Source: Acholoe squamosa (Eukaryota > Annelida > Polychaeta > Phyllodocida > Polynoidae). Taken from it: a DNA stretch of 64,000 nt. A program made the position numbers and the translations under genes. The notes under the pieces were generated by a model. That model did no database searches. It saw only the letters and a list, made by a program, of their open reading frames with translations, and was not told the DNA's origin. How positions within the stretch are numbered: the stretch's first letter is position 1; each line of letters starts with the position of its first letter. The stretch covers positions 31,873,495 through 31,937,494 of the forward strand of contig OX439048.1 in NCBI GenBank assembly GCA_949317995.1, in the 5' to 3' direction. This document shows positions 45,001 to 54,026 of this stretch, in pieces.

Positions 45001-46236
45001 TAATCAATTTTAAGTGGCCTTAATACAAAAACCCAGGTTTTTGGGCTAATATTGGACCATTTCAGGGACTTTCGTCCTCCCAGACTTTCATCCCTGCAAA
45101 ATCATAAAGCAGGGAAATAAGATATGATGCATAAAATCAATTATAGCCTCTACAATGCTTTTAAATGCTGGTGTTTGGAATTTTTGTGACACATTTGTCC
45201 ATTTCTTGCCCTTGGTAACTTTTTGGCAGGTCTACTCGTTCCTTTTGTTCTTTCTGTAAGAATGTCTGATGTGCATATATCTATACAAAGTTATATTGCA
45301 ATCTGTTTATGCTAAAGGGGTGGTATCTATTTATTAGTACTCATCATGCACCTTTGCTTATTTCAGACACAGGTGTGCCAGAAGTGCACAGGCACAGGCC
45401 CCTCATTTTGGCCACAATTGAAGAAGACTAGCCAGGAACAGAGAAAAGCCACTTCCACAACCTCCCAAACCTGCTCTGTGGAAATGATTGATGAGACTGT
45501 TCAGACCAGTCCTCCTGCTCCTAAGCTACTCCCATTTCCATCCTTCCCCATCCCTTCTGCCAACTGTGACTCCTCTATCAATTGTGACCCTGCTGTCATC
45601 GCAGTTGGTACAGTCACTAGCACCCAGACATGGCCAGCAAGTTTCATTAGGCCTGTTCAGGAGCAAGCCCCTGCAGCTACCCAACAGGAGGAAGTACCGA
45701 CTAACAAGACAAGCCCCATCCCTAGCTTCTTCTCCTCCAGCCTTGACTTTTTGTCTGGAATCTCCAAAAGCCTCAAATCCACTCTGACAGAGGAGTTCCT
45801 GCCATCATCCACTCTGGATTTTTCAGAGGATGGAGGATGGTTGTCAAGTCCTGTGGCAGAAAACTCCACAGGCCCTGCAGTTGCTGGCCCCAGTGAGAGT
45901 CAAGGGACTGATACCAAGAGCTGGGCAGACATTGTTACTGAAGAAGAAGAACAGACACTGACTGATAGTGACTGGGAAAATAAACATGTTCCCTTTACTG
46001 AAGAAGAGGAAAAGGCAATTGGTGCCAACTGGGTGCCTGACTTTGTGGCCTCATGGAAACCTAAAAGTGGCAAGAGGAAGCACTACAAGGCCCCCGGCCG
46101 TGGCGTCAGGTTTGACACCAGAGACCAGCCCCTAGACCGCACTCCCAGAGCTCATGGTCATCACATGGGCTTTGGACACCGTCGTGGTAGTGCGGTCAAC
46201 AGACCCAGTGTCAAGAGACACTTGCGCAAGGAGTAA
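29376..46236 (+). CDS. SKICH-domain coiled-coil protein, CALCOCO/TAX1BP1-like (10 exons)
   Basis: Exons 29376-29684, 29830-30007, 30250-30830, 31302-31412, 36342-36474, 41613-41770, 42734-42934, 43299-43514, 43839-44063 and 45367-46236. Every junction is GT-AG with matching phase, giving about 993 residues. Residues 28-150 form a SKICH domain ([42 protein letters not shown]), the signature of CALCOCO1, NDP52, TAX1BP1 and the INPP5K/J phosphatases. Residues 163-437 are mostly disordered, 438-704 form a charged coiled coil and 705-993 are a Ser/Pro/Glu-rich region with a basic tail. LIR-like motifs occur at FELV (168-171), FEYV (179-182) and WADI (890-893). No phosphatase domain and no C-terminal zinc finger is present. 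By family, a cytosolic autophagy or signalling adaptor is likely, but this is inferred. The orthologous group is uncertain, so no symbol is given. Confidence 0.88.
29830..30007 (+). CDS. SKICH gene coding exon 2
   Basis: Residues 104-162 plus one base. Acceptor CTTATAG, donor AAAG|GTGAGT. Completes the SKICH domain with [21 protein letters not shown], very close to the family pattern YQF-Y-D--GQV-G-S--F. Confidence 0.9.
30250..30830 (+). CDS. SKICH gene coding exon 3
   Basis: Residues 163-356 after acceptor ATTTGCAG, donor GTG|GTAAGT. Starts with the paired FELVD and FEYVD motifs directly after SKICH, then a low-complexity acidic stretch and a segment [20 protein letters not shown] that looks folded. 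The following [16 protein letters not shown] and [10 protein letters not shown] show an internal repeat of a x-x-PRH motif. Confidence 0.86.
31302..31412 (+). CDS. SKICH gene coding exon 4
   Basis: Residues 357-393, 111 bases, phase 0 at both ends. Acceptor CAATAAG after a long T-rich tract, donor AAG|GTAAGT. Encodes [16 protein letters not shown] and [14 protein letters not shown], which echoes the YQPRH repeat of exon 3. Confidence 0.7.
31716..32672. mobile_element. TIR element in intron 4
   Basis: ATGGGTCAGGTCGTCAGAAAG at 31719 recurs inverted at about 32643-32664. The 950 bp between carry GTACCGGACGTTAC-type motifs three times, once as a palindrome (32076-32103). No coding frame. Confidence 0.55.
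33018..33175. repeat. Inverted repeat arm, intron 4 (left)
   Basis: About 150 bp (from TTTAATAGTTTGGCATGTTG to CCCTGTAGGTGG) that recurs in inverse orientation at 35690-35850, 2.5 kb away. Part of the segment also recurs in shorter form near 23810 and 37313. Confidence 0.65.
34041..34267. mobile_element. TA-flanked MITE in intron 4
   Basis: Ends TACCGTAAAATCCCGGTCAT and its near-inverse ATGACTGGGGTTTTACAGTA. Internal repeats of GGTCATAAGCCGG. Same general design as 8364-8600. Confidence 0.65.
35690..35850. repeat. Inverted repeat arm, intron 4 (right)
   Basis: Inverse of 33018-33175. TTTTAAAGGCTTGCTTCGCTT follows twice (near 35928 and 36080), so this intron has several layers of repeats. 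Confidence 0.65.
36342..36474 (+). CDS. SKICH gene coding exon 5
   Basis: Residues 394-437 plus one base. Acceptor T11-CCAG, donor AAGA|GTGAGT. Encodes [19 protein letters not shown] and a Lys/Pro/Ser-rich linker. Phase 1 matches the acceptor of exon 6 five kilobases away. Confidence 0.78.
36706..38927 (+). repeat. Imperfect tandem duplication in intron 5
   Basis: Unit 1 starts at 36706 (TTCACCTAATACTGCTGCAG) and unit 2 at 38173 with the same sequence. Unit 2 keeps the first 200 bp and the last 540 bp but lacks about 700 bp found in unit 1. Unit 1 also contains inverted arms (37164-37317 and 37777-37930). Confidence 0.7.
37164..37930. mobile_element. Long-TIR element inside the duplication
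   Basis: Arms of about 154 bp pair almost completely (ACTTCTATGCTGGAAGTGCG with its inverse). The 459 bp between include a segment that recurs inverted at 40885-41130. Confidence 0.65.
39992..40602. mobile_element. hAT-like MITE (CAGGGCTTTTGA ends) in intron 5
   Basis: 611 bp between CAGGGCTTTTGA and TCAAAAGCCCTG, flanked by perfect 6-bp repeats CTCTCG (39986-39991 and 40603-40608). Inner GGCGCATTTAAATGG motifs match 15568-16399. Confidence 0.75.
40885..41365 (-). mobile_element. Inverted copy of the intron 5 repeat
   Basis: Reverse complement of parts of 36706-37790: AACGTCTTAATTGCCCTATT on the left and GATGCTGCAGTAGTAT on the right. It lies 2 kb downstream of the tandem duplication. Confidence 0.6.
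41613..41770 (+). CDS. SKICH gene coding exon 6
   Basis: Residues 438-490. Acceptor TTTTCTCAG, donor AAG|GTTAGT. Very basic start with a CMTC pair (Cys449, Cys452) followed by the beginning of the coiled coil ([17 protein letters not shown]). Confidence 0.82.
41927..42092 (+). repeat. (TG)n(TA)n microsatellite, intron 6
   Basis: About 165 bp, almost pure TA after a short TG run, with one small interruption near 41999-42018. It gives rise to meaningless Tyr-Ile frames on both strands. Confidence 0.95.
42294..42390. mobile_element. 97-bp foldback, intron 6
   Basis: Perfect 12-bp ends GTAAAGGTTCAC/GTGAACCTTTAC and an inner hairpin with TCACGAGGC-AAAGCCGAGTAAGATAACCC. Related hairpins lie at 47153-47250 and 48783-48877. 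Confidence 0.7.
42734..42934 (+). CDS. SKICH gene coding exon 7
   Basis: Residues 491-557. Acceptor CTTTGCAG, donor TGT|GTAAGT. Coiled-coil heptads ([38 protein letters not shown]). Confidence 0.86.
43299..43514 (+). CDS. SKICH gene coding exon 8
   Basis: Residues 558-629. Acceptor CCTATAG, donor AAG|GTTTGT. Coiled coil continues ([37 protein letters not shown]). Confidence 0.85.
43839..44063 (+). CDS. SKICH gene coding exon 9
   Basis: Residues 630-704. Acceptor TTCTCCAG, donor CAG|GTGAGG. Last and most charged part of the coiled coil ([34 protein letters not shown]). Confidence 0.86.
44396..45019. mobile_element. PIF/Harbinger-like MITE with 36-bp TIRs
   Basis: Ends GGCCACTTAAAATCGATTAT... 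and its inverse, about 36 bp nearly perfect, flanked by TTA on both sides (44393-44395 and 45020-45022). A 219-bp Tc1-like MITE is inserted in it. Confidence 0.75.
44541..44759 (+). mobile_element. TA-flanked MITE nested in the Harbinger-like MITE
   Basis: TACCGTAATCTCCCG at the left and CGGGAGATTACGGTA at the right, TA on both sides. About 85-90% like 8364-8600 by eye, including the repeated ATAAGACGCACC motif. Confidence 0.75.
45367..46236 (+). CDS. SKICH gene coding exon 10 (last)
   Basis: Residues 705-993 and the stop. Acceptor TTATTTCAG. Begins with a VCQKC pair, then Ser/Thr/Pro-rich sequence, [18 protein letters not shown], acidic stretches and a WADI motif at 890-893 followed by four Glu. 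The last 60 residues are rich in Arg, His and Gly. There is no C2H2 or UBZ zinc finger, which NDP52 and TAX1BP1 carry at this end. Confidence 0.88.
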   Translation, partial: TQVCQKCTGTGPSFWPQLKKTSQEQRKATSTTSQTCSVEMIDETVQTSPPAPKLLPFPSFPIPSANCDSSINCDPAVIAVGTVTSTQTWPASFIRPVQEQAPAATQQEEVPTNKTSPIPSFFSSSLDFLSGISKSLKSTLTEEFLPSSTLDFSEDGGWLSSPVAENSTGPAVAGPSESQGTDTKSWADIVTEEEEQTLTDSDWENKHVPFTEEEEKAIGANWVPDFVASWKPKSGKRKHYKAPGRGVRFDTRDQPLDRTPRAHGHHMGFGHRRGSAVNRPSVKRHLRKE

Positions 46237-46640
46237 AGATTATGGACTAGTTAAAAGTGGACAAAATAATGTAAACTCAATAGCCAACCTTTTATAGAAA
46301 TTGCTAATAACCCTGAGCACCCCGCCCAGCTACATAGCCATCTCCATCTCCTCACCCAAGATATACCAGTGAAAGATAAACTACATCATTGTACATCCTT
46401 AAGAAGTGAATACAATCTTAGAACATTTTCAAAAGGTTACAGTGAAGTACACCAGCTGGTCTGGTGTGTAACTCTTCAAAAGAGATAGACAGTCATTCTC
46501 TAATATTTATAACAAGATGGAGCGAAATAGTTCACGTACTTCTAGATTGGTGATCAATTGGACATCAGCTGGCCTGGAGTTTGATTGAGGCTGTACACTA
46601 GAAGAGCCTACAAGCTTGGTATATCTGATATAAAATAAAT
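46237..46640 (+). promoter_or_regulatory. 3' UTR and poly(A) signal of the SKICH gene
   Basis: About 400 bp of AT-rich sequence after the stop, ending at a canonical AATAAA (46634-46639). No repeats lie in it. Confidence 0.65.
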
Positions 46641-47152
46641 TGAATCAACAAGGATTAACGTTTTATGGTTCATTTTTTGACTGATATATAATGATTTAAG
46701 GGATATAATTGGGCAGGTCATAGTTCCTACGACACTTTTCAAGGGAAATATGTGGGTGATACCATTATAAACAGAATCTATTATCCACTATTGTTTTACC
46801 TAATATTACACTCATATCTAGAAATTTTCCTTCTATATGATATAAAGATACATATAAGGGCAAAGGCCCGTCACAAATTTTTTATCTTGACATTATCTTA
46901 CCCTTAGTGAGGGACCAATAGCCTCAAAACTTTCACAATTATCTGAATTTGTAGTTGTAGGGCACTGGGGGGCATCGATATGAAAAGTCCATTCGGGGTT
47001 TGGGGCAAAATTGAAGATCTTCATTACCTGCCCAATTTATAGCACCAAAGATACTGTTTTTATCACGCTTTACAATCTGTTAATGTTCTTGATTCTTGGC
47101 AAAAATGGACCAAATAGAAACCTATAAGAGATCATGAGAAATGAGACAGAAA
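46641..47152. other. Noncoding DNA downstream of the SKICH gene
   Basis: AT-rich, no recognisable repeat or exon. Confidence 0.4.
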
Positions 47153-47250
47153 AAGGTTCACCCGTAGTGGGTCTGACTGAGGGTTGAACCTGTCAGACCC
47201 TACGAGCGTCGTGAGATAACCCTCAGTCAGACCCCCTTTAAGTGAACCTT
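47153..47250. mobile_element. 98-bp foldback (AAGGTTCAC ends)
   Basis: AAGGTTCAC/GTGAACCTT ends and an inner GTCTGACTGAGGGTT/AACCCTCAGTCAGAC inverted pair. Same family as 42294-42390. Confidence 0.65.
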
Positions 47251-48782
47251 ATGCTAATTCATCTCATCTTATCTGAATCAGAAAAGTTCAAAATGAAATT
47301 GATGATTATTTACATGTTAAGAGATCATTTAATTTTTGGGGTGCTGTTACTTGTCATGAGATAAAGGGGCTCTCATCCCCTCCTAAATGTGTCTATAGAG
47401 TTCATGTAGCTGCATATATAGGTCTACCGGGGTATACTCTATCAACACAGACCCATTATGATTATCGGCTTTATTCAGAGGGTCCAATTTAAAAAGAGGA
47501 AAGCAAGAAGCTCCATGTCAAACCAATGTCCTTACAAAATTAGGACATTTCCAATCAGGCCAACTCCCCTTTATTCACCAACAGCAATTTACTTCAGCAC
47601 CCCCCCCCACCTCCTTTCAGCACATACACACCAATATGCGTTAAAATCCCAGGATCTATCGGTGGAAATCAGTCGAAATTATTTAACATTTCAGTGGAGC
47701 CAATTTCAAAATGCTGTATCACCTATGAACCCGAGACTGGTAACCTTAACACTATGGCAGCAGTTTTGACACAGGCCCAAAAAGTCAGATGACGCTACCT
47801 ATACACAGTATCCAATGCCTAGTTCGGTTACCTCCCACCAGACGGAAGTGGCGAGCAGCTCGTTGCTGTTCCGAGCTGCTCAAATGTATGAAACATTGTT
47901 CTGATTGCGCGTTCACACTCAGAAATAATTAATCCACCTCTGAGTACCTCTGACACTCCAAAATAATTAATCAAGGCAACTGGGGAAGCTGGCGAGGACG
48001 GATTAAAACTAAAAACCACCAGGAAGGCACACTATGCCAGTCCCCAACTCCCCCGGTTGCCAGATGAGGGTCGTAGGCGCAAGCTATGGGTAGATAATAC
48101 AGCTAGAGCTTAATACTTAGCAGTAGAAAATGGTTAGACTGATTAATCATCTGATTGAACAGCAGTGAATATTTTCTCACTAACTCCGGACTAGGCTCTA
48201 CAGATTATTTCAAAGATGAAATTTGGCCAGAAATATCGACTGTTCTCCCCTCTTGCCATGTTGGATTTAGATATTAATTTACTTAATTTAGTAAACTCTA
48301 GTCATAGAATCATATTTCCTTTGGTATTGATATGCAGGGTTACATATCATTTATTAGTGATCATATTAGATGTAAATCTGTACTGAGTCATCGCCGGGTG
48401 ATAATGGTAGATGCAATCCATAGGCCATCGGTCCCCTGTTCAACCACAATTCCCTCATCCTATGTCTACAATTTGCACCATACACAGATTCATTCTCTCA
48501 TCATAGAGAGTTTCAATATCGCATCACATGCATTGTCGTAAATGATACCAATATTCGACCTAAAAAAAGGGACAGGGTACGGTCTCCTGGTTCAAATTGA
48601 ACTTTCTGTATACTACTTACGATGAAAAACAAAACACAGTTCAGGGGAGTTCGGCCGTATATATAACAAAGACAGAGATATACGACTTTTATAATCAATG
48701 TGTTGGGCTGTGAGATTGTTCAGCTTATACTTCAAATGTAAAAGTGTAATACCAGGAGATGGAGGTTATTGGAGGGATATTG
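47251..48782. other. Noncoding DNA
   Basis: No TIR pair, RNA gene or exon recognised. Contains two AAATAATTAATC motifs near 47920 and 47963. Confidence 0.35.
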
Positions 48783-48877
48783 ACAAAGATTCACGAGTAT
48801 TTGGTCTGACTGAGGGTTATCTCACAAGGCGAAGTCGAGTGAGCTAAGCTTCATTCAGGCCCGATATGAGTTTGTGT
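48783..48877. mobile_element. Diverged foldback of the TTCACGAG family
   Basis: GGTCTGACTGAGGGTTATCTC, AAGGCGAAGTCGAGTGAG and CATTCAGGCC correspond to the arms and loop of 42294-42390, with more mismatches. Confidence 0.5.
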
Positions 48878-51800
48878 TTAATCCATGGTATTTCTTTACA
48901 GATATTTTCAAAATACATTTATGTACCCAGAAAAAATATGATTAAACATCATTATATTTTCATTTGTGGTACTTTTAGAGGCCGTGGAATACGGGGGAAA
49001 GTTTTTTTTATCTATTATAAATCAGATCATCTACATGATTTTCATTTGATCTGCTCAGTTATTGGATCACTCATATACGTACATGAAATGTAAGAGAAAT
49101 TTCAAAGAAAAACTCAGTAGATGCATAAGTGATAATGATATCAATAGACCGCTATTCCATGGTGGAGGGGTGAAATACGGAGCTCCTAGGTTAAACCTAT
49201 GGGGCTGCCGTATTCCACTGCATTTACCATGAAATAAACATTTCCGAGGGTTTCTCAATCCTTGAAGTGTCGATAGTTGGAGCGATGCCCATGCAGCCCT
49301 GGGTAGCAGGGCTGCATTATTTTATGCACCAGGCATATTACGAGTAATCTATTATGTCAGCCCCGTAGGGTCGGCATGATGCATGCATCCAGTTAATGTC
49401 AACTAAACACCACAACTCGTTTCAGTGCATTTAGGTGCCCTTTAAGAGTTAAGAAAAATTATGAGTGGAGATTTTAATTTTGTTGTGCAGTTCCGTAATG
49501 GTTTGATTTCAGGGGTTGATGAACACAAGATTCAAAAACGGCCTATGTTATCAAAGGATTTTCTTTTGAAAGAAATACAAAGAAAATGGGTAATGGTGCC
49601 TGAAATGTAAAATAGGTAGGCTATCTGTCTTGCCTAACAGAAGCAGAGAAGAAGAGGAATTCAATTAATGGAAAATATATCGGGCCATATTGGAACATTC
49701 CAGCTATTGCGATTTTGCAGACAATGGATAAAGTGTGGGGAGGGGGCACAAGATAATATGCCTATATATTTGCCTAATGATAATTTAGTCTATAAAAGGA
49801 GGGCGTGGAGTCATATAAGTTACCAAGTCTCTCTTAACAGAGTCAACATTTTTATCAACTAGTTTCTAGAGTCAATTTGAACTGACTCCTCTCTTTGAGA
49901 GTTGGACAATGGGAAACATCGTAGTCTGTTGGTTTAATACGCCTACAAAGTGCCAGCATCATCAGACCCATCGGTGCTATGGAAATATAGGTGTAATTTA
50001 AGGGGGACTTTGGTGACTTTATTGATGGTGAATGGTGGTCTTCGTTTCTAAGGGCATGCACCAAACCCATTGTTGATCATTGTTAGTGACATCCATAAAC
50101 TCCAAGGTCGGGAGGAGGGTGGTCTCCCTTTGAATATTTACAACAATTAAATACTCTCCCAAGTTGTGCGAAAATGTCCCTGCTAGAAGAGTCAGAGTGA
50201 CTCGTTTACTCTGTGCAGGCCTAAAAGCTCGACCTATCCAGGCATGATCATGCATTTAGGTGCGCACGCGTCTGTCTGGGGGTCCGGATGGTTGGAGCGG
50301 ATATTATCTCTCTTTTTTAGCACATGTAGCATAGCATCCATACCACACCGGTATTGCGTCTTAACCTGACGCCAGCTCGGCCAGAACTTTCTTGTGCGTA
50401 GTCCATTTAAAATGGCCAGCTTTCTCAATTTTGGTTCAGGGGCAGGAGTTGTTTTAATCTATGGTAAAGGTGATCTACCTTTCCTAGAATATTCACCCCA
50501 GTTGTCCCGTTCTATGGCAGCCAAAATAAACTCTAGGGTAGGCCCTATTTTGCTAGGTAGGGTCGCGATACCTTAAACAAACAATTTTTGGCTCTGTTGA
50601 ATGAGATGGTCCAATTTAGGCACTTGGTTTTTATTAACGAGACCAACCAATTTCTCTCATTTCTGACTGTCATTATTTGATATGACACAAAACTCAAAGT
50701 TAACCACTTCTTTCTTTGTAACATCACTATCGAGGGTACTCTAAAGCAGCAATTGAATGGTAAGAATTTGCAGTCAAATATTTCACTGCGAGACCAAGGA
50801 TCATTTATTGACCTAGTAACGGAATATGCCTAAATATTGCCATAATTATATCCCTATCAAAGTAAGCCTTTAGGCAGGCAACTTTCCCGATGTTAACTTC
50901 CCCTCTGGTCTGCCTCCAGAGAGAGTGTTTTGTCTTGCTCCTCGGAATCTAGATACACTCAGCCCTATGGACAGCAATCATGTGCCTCTAGCTCGCACCA
51001 CTGGTGAAATTTGGACCATAACGCTTTGGGAGTTTTCATCACTGCTTGGGGCACAAGCAGCTGATTTCAATCAGGCTGCAGATACAGGCAGCTGATTTCA
51101 GCGAGCCTCGTTTTCAGGTCCAACTAGGTCATGAGGTCACACAGGGCAAAGACAGTTGCCCATCGGCTGCCCATGTGCAGTGATAATGGAATTAAAAAGA
51201 TAAATAATCATACTCCAAGCTCTAATAGAACTAGTAAGCCTAGGATGGCTAAGGATACTGTCCCTATGCCTTCCATCGGTGACTGACAGCTGTCAGTCGG
51301 CCGTAAATTGGTGGTTTTGTTGTGTATATGAATATGAAATCAGCTGCCTGTGTCCTAAACACTGAAGAAAACTCCCATAGTGTTAAGGCCAAAATTCATC
51401 AATTTGCGTGCTTGAGGCGGGTATCCAAAGGGGACATACACTCATCTGCCCTCCCTCTTCTTACTCGCCTGTATGTGCCCCCCTCCGTCTGTGTCTTGCC
51501 TCTACTAAAATTCAGCGTCCTCTGCTCCCAACCTATATGTCCTATAGGACTGAGTCCTGAGTCCTGACATGCGTCACACCCATGTCTGCTCTTTTCCCCG
51601 CTCTTTTACCCCCCCCCCCACGCCCTCCTGCCTCCATCCTTGTATCCTAATGTCCCTACACTGTGCCCCGCCTTCACTTGAATTTATTTAAACCTATAGG
51701 CCTCCTTTTCTTTAAAGGTCAGTTAAAAGTCAGCTAAAAAGATATACTGTGAAAAATAGTATTTTGACTAATGGGGGGGGGGTGATTGTCAGGATTTCAT

Positions 51801-51884
51801 GTAGAATTTGCAAATTTTCTCATAAACCCTGGCCCGAGAGTAGATGAATTTTATTTGTGAGTCCTACCTTCTCCTGTGTCCTGC
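48878..51884. other. Noncoding DNA
   Basis: A GGAATACGGGG/AAATACGGAGCTCCTAGGTTAAACC segment at 48979-49220 resembles 42515-42560. A 9-bp hairpin GCAGCCCTG/CAGGGCTGC is near 49290. A 60-bp segment near 51205-51275 resembles 34730-34790. No exon was supported. Confidence 0.4.
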
Positions 51885-52190
51885 CTTCCCAACTCTCAGC
51901 TTCTTTCCCTGTGTGTTGTTTTCCTAACTGGTCCCTCCCTTCCATTGAGTACTGGCATCCCCTCAGTCCATCGAATCCCTGCATGACTGCTGCCTCACCC
52001 TGGGTCATGGCTTCCCCAGAGTCCTGAGTCCTGGCATCCCTTGACTGCTGCCATACCCTAGTTCCTGCCTTTCCTTGAGTCCTGGCATCCCTGACTGCTG
52101 CCTCACCCTGGGTCCTGACTTTGAACCTGACTGCTGCCTCACCCTGGGTCATGCCTTCCCCTGAGTCCTGGCATCCCCTGAATCCTTCCA
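51885..52190 (+). repeat. C/T-rich minisatellite, left part
   Basis: Units built from CCTGACTGCTGCCTCACC, CTGGGTCCTG and CCCCTGAGTCCTGGCATCC. Continues at 54027 after a 1.84-kb insertion. Frames across it on the minus strand (GEAAVR, DARTQG) are repeat shadows. Confidence 0.85.
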
Positions 52191-54026
52191 GGTCTCGGAC
52201 CACCAAAACATTTCTCACTATAATCTATTATAGCTCAACCACCGATAAAACCCGCCTACAATGATTCAAATCGCCCAGAATGACCACAAATCTTTAGATA
52301 CATCTTTTATCCTTAATCTGAGATGAAAAAAATATAGGTTTGACCAATCCAGTTTTTTTCTATTGGCCTGCATGCGTACCCACCTACATTTTGACCTATT
52401 CTGCACCTAATAATTCAACAGTGCTCACTATTTTTTTAATGCCACCCACCAGTGCCTAACCAAAGGGTCAGTGTGTCACAATTTATATTCTATGAATCAG
52501 TACAGTTTAGTGATTTATTTGATGCCTTATAGCAAAGCTGACAATAATTTCCACACACTAATATAGACCAATCAGAGGCCACCATCTCTTAACTGCCTAA
52601 TTTTACTGTATGATTGTCATCACTGCAGACTTCTATGGTGGTCCGAGATCTTAAAGGAGGGGGTCAGGACTAAAACTTACCCCAAACACCACTTATACAA
52701 ACTTTTAGGTGTAATTTATCAAATTCTAACTTGTGAGGTGCCCTGTGAGCCCCTAAACTATAGACCATGGAGGTAATCGATGCCCTCATAACCCTGGAAA
52801 ATGGTCTCTTTTTCAGGCTGATTTCACTCTCCGACACCCTATACATGTTTAACTTGTTTTCTCAAGAAATATTCAACCCAGGACCCTGAAATTCAGCACA
52901 GATTTCGTCCAGGTGGTCTCCTACATGAAACAACTGCTTTTTCTAAGCTTTGACCCCTAGATTGTACATGGAGTGTTGAAATATTATGCAAAATTGACAA
53001 AATGTGCACTGAAAATAGAGATATTTTGACATTTTCTCTATTTTTCCTGGATTTATTCCTTATCCATGGCTGTTTTTATGTTATGTCCATATTCCCAGAT
53101 ATGTTAGGAATGACTCTGTAAAATATTGTGATAAAAGCTTTAATATTTACTGTTCTATGACTTGAGCAAGGGCTTGATATTAGACAATGGAGCTGTACAC
53201 CGTCTATCGGCAAGTAGGGCCTGAGTGTCCTTCAATCCTACATTCTGTCAAATATGCATGTCATTAGATTATAAAAGCCCAAAGAGGGAATTATTCAGCA
53301 TTTTTGCCCACAAATCCTTGAATTGATCCATCCCTGTAACTCTAAAAATGTGGTAATGTGCATAGAAAGGCCTCTAAGTCAGAATCAATGAAGTCCGCAA
53401 TAATACCAATAGCCCTACAGCCTGGATTTTCTCCATTTTCCGTACTTTTCATGCAAATTTCCACCTTTTTCAGCATTAATCTATCCAAACTAACAAATTC
53501 CAACTAAGAAAAAAGCTTTTTCAGCATTTCCAAGCTATTCTGGCTAACTGTCATATCACCACTTAAGGTCTCGGACCACCAAAACATTTCTCACTATAAT
53601 CTATTATAGCTCAACCACCGATAAAACCCGCCTACAATGATTCAAATCGCCCAAAATGACCACAAATCTTTAGATACATCTTTTATCCTTAATCTGAGAT
53701 GAAAAAAATATAGGTTTGACCAATCCAGTTTTTTTCTATTGGCCTGCATGCGTACCCACCTACATTTTGACCTATTCTGCACCTAATAATTCAACAGTGC
53801 TCACTATTTTTTTAATGCCACCCACCAGTGCCTAACCAAAGGGTCAGTGTGTCACAATTTATATTCTATGAATCAGTACAGTTTAGTGATTTATTTGATG
53901 CCTTATAGCAAAGCTGACAATAATTTCCACACACTAATATAGACCAATCAGAGGCCACCATCTCTTAACTGCCTACATTTACTGTATGATCGTCGTCACT
54001 GCAGACTTCTATGGTGGTCCGAGATC
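52191..54026. mobile_element. Composite-transposon-like insertion with 460-bp direct repeats
   Basis: Two 460-bp copies (52191-52650 and 53567-54026) differ at about five bases and have inverted ends GGTCTCGGACCACC and GGTGGTCCGAGATC. They bracket 916 bp of unrelated sequence that begins and ends in TTAA. The whole block lies inside a minisatellite and is flanked by TCCA on both sides (52187-52190 and 54027-54030). No coding frame is found. It could be a pair of MITEs moving as a unit, or a small LTR-like element. The lack of TG..CA termini, primer-binding site and polypurine tract argues against the second. Confidence 0.7.

Larger units (their letters stand above)
44319..45096. mobile_element. 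hAT-like element, outermost of a three-layer nest (intron 9)
   Basis: Left AGGGATGAAAGTCTTCAGGG and right CAGACTTTCATCCCTG are inverse ends. It encloses the Harbinger-like element at 44396-45019. Its target duplication is not clear, so the outer boundary is less certain than the inner ones. Confidence 0.5.
29354..46640 (+). other. Transcription unit of the SKICH coiled-coil gene
   Basis: Starts at a strong acceptor-like site (CTTCTGTTCCAG, 29353), so at least one 5' noncoding exon probably lies upstream, possibly beyond the Ngaro element. It ends with a 3' UTR and an AATAAA signal at 46634-46639. It contains ten coding exons and nine GT-AG introns. The largest are intron 4 (31413-36341) and intron 5 (36475-41612). 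Confidence 0.75.

Noticed and set aside
52191-54026. Interpretation as a short LTR retrotransposon with 460-bp LTRs.
   Set aside because: The repeats lack TG..CA ends. No primer-binding site follows the first copy and no polypurine tract precedes the second. Each copy has its own inverted ends. Kept as a composite-like element instead.
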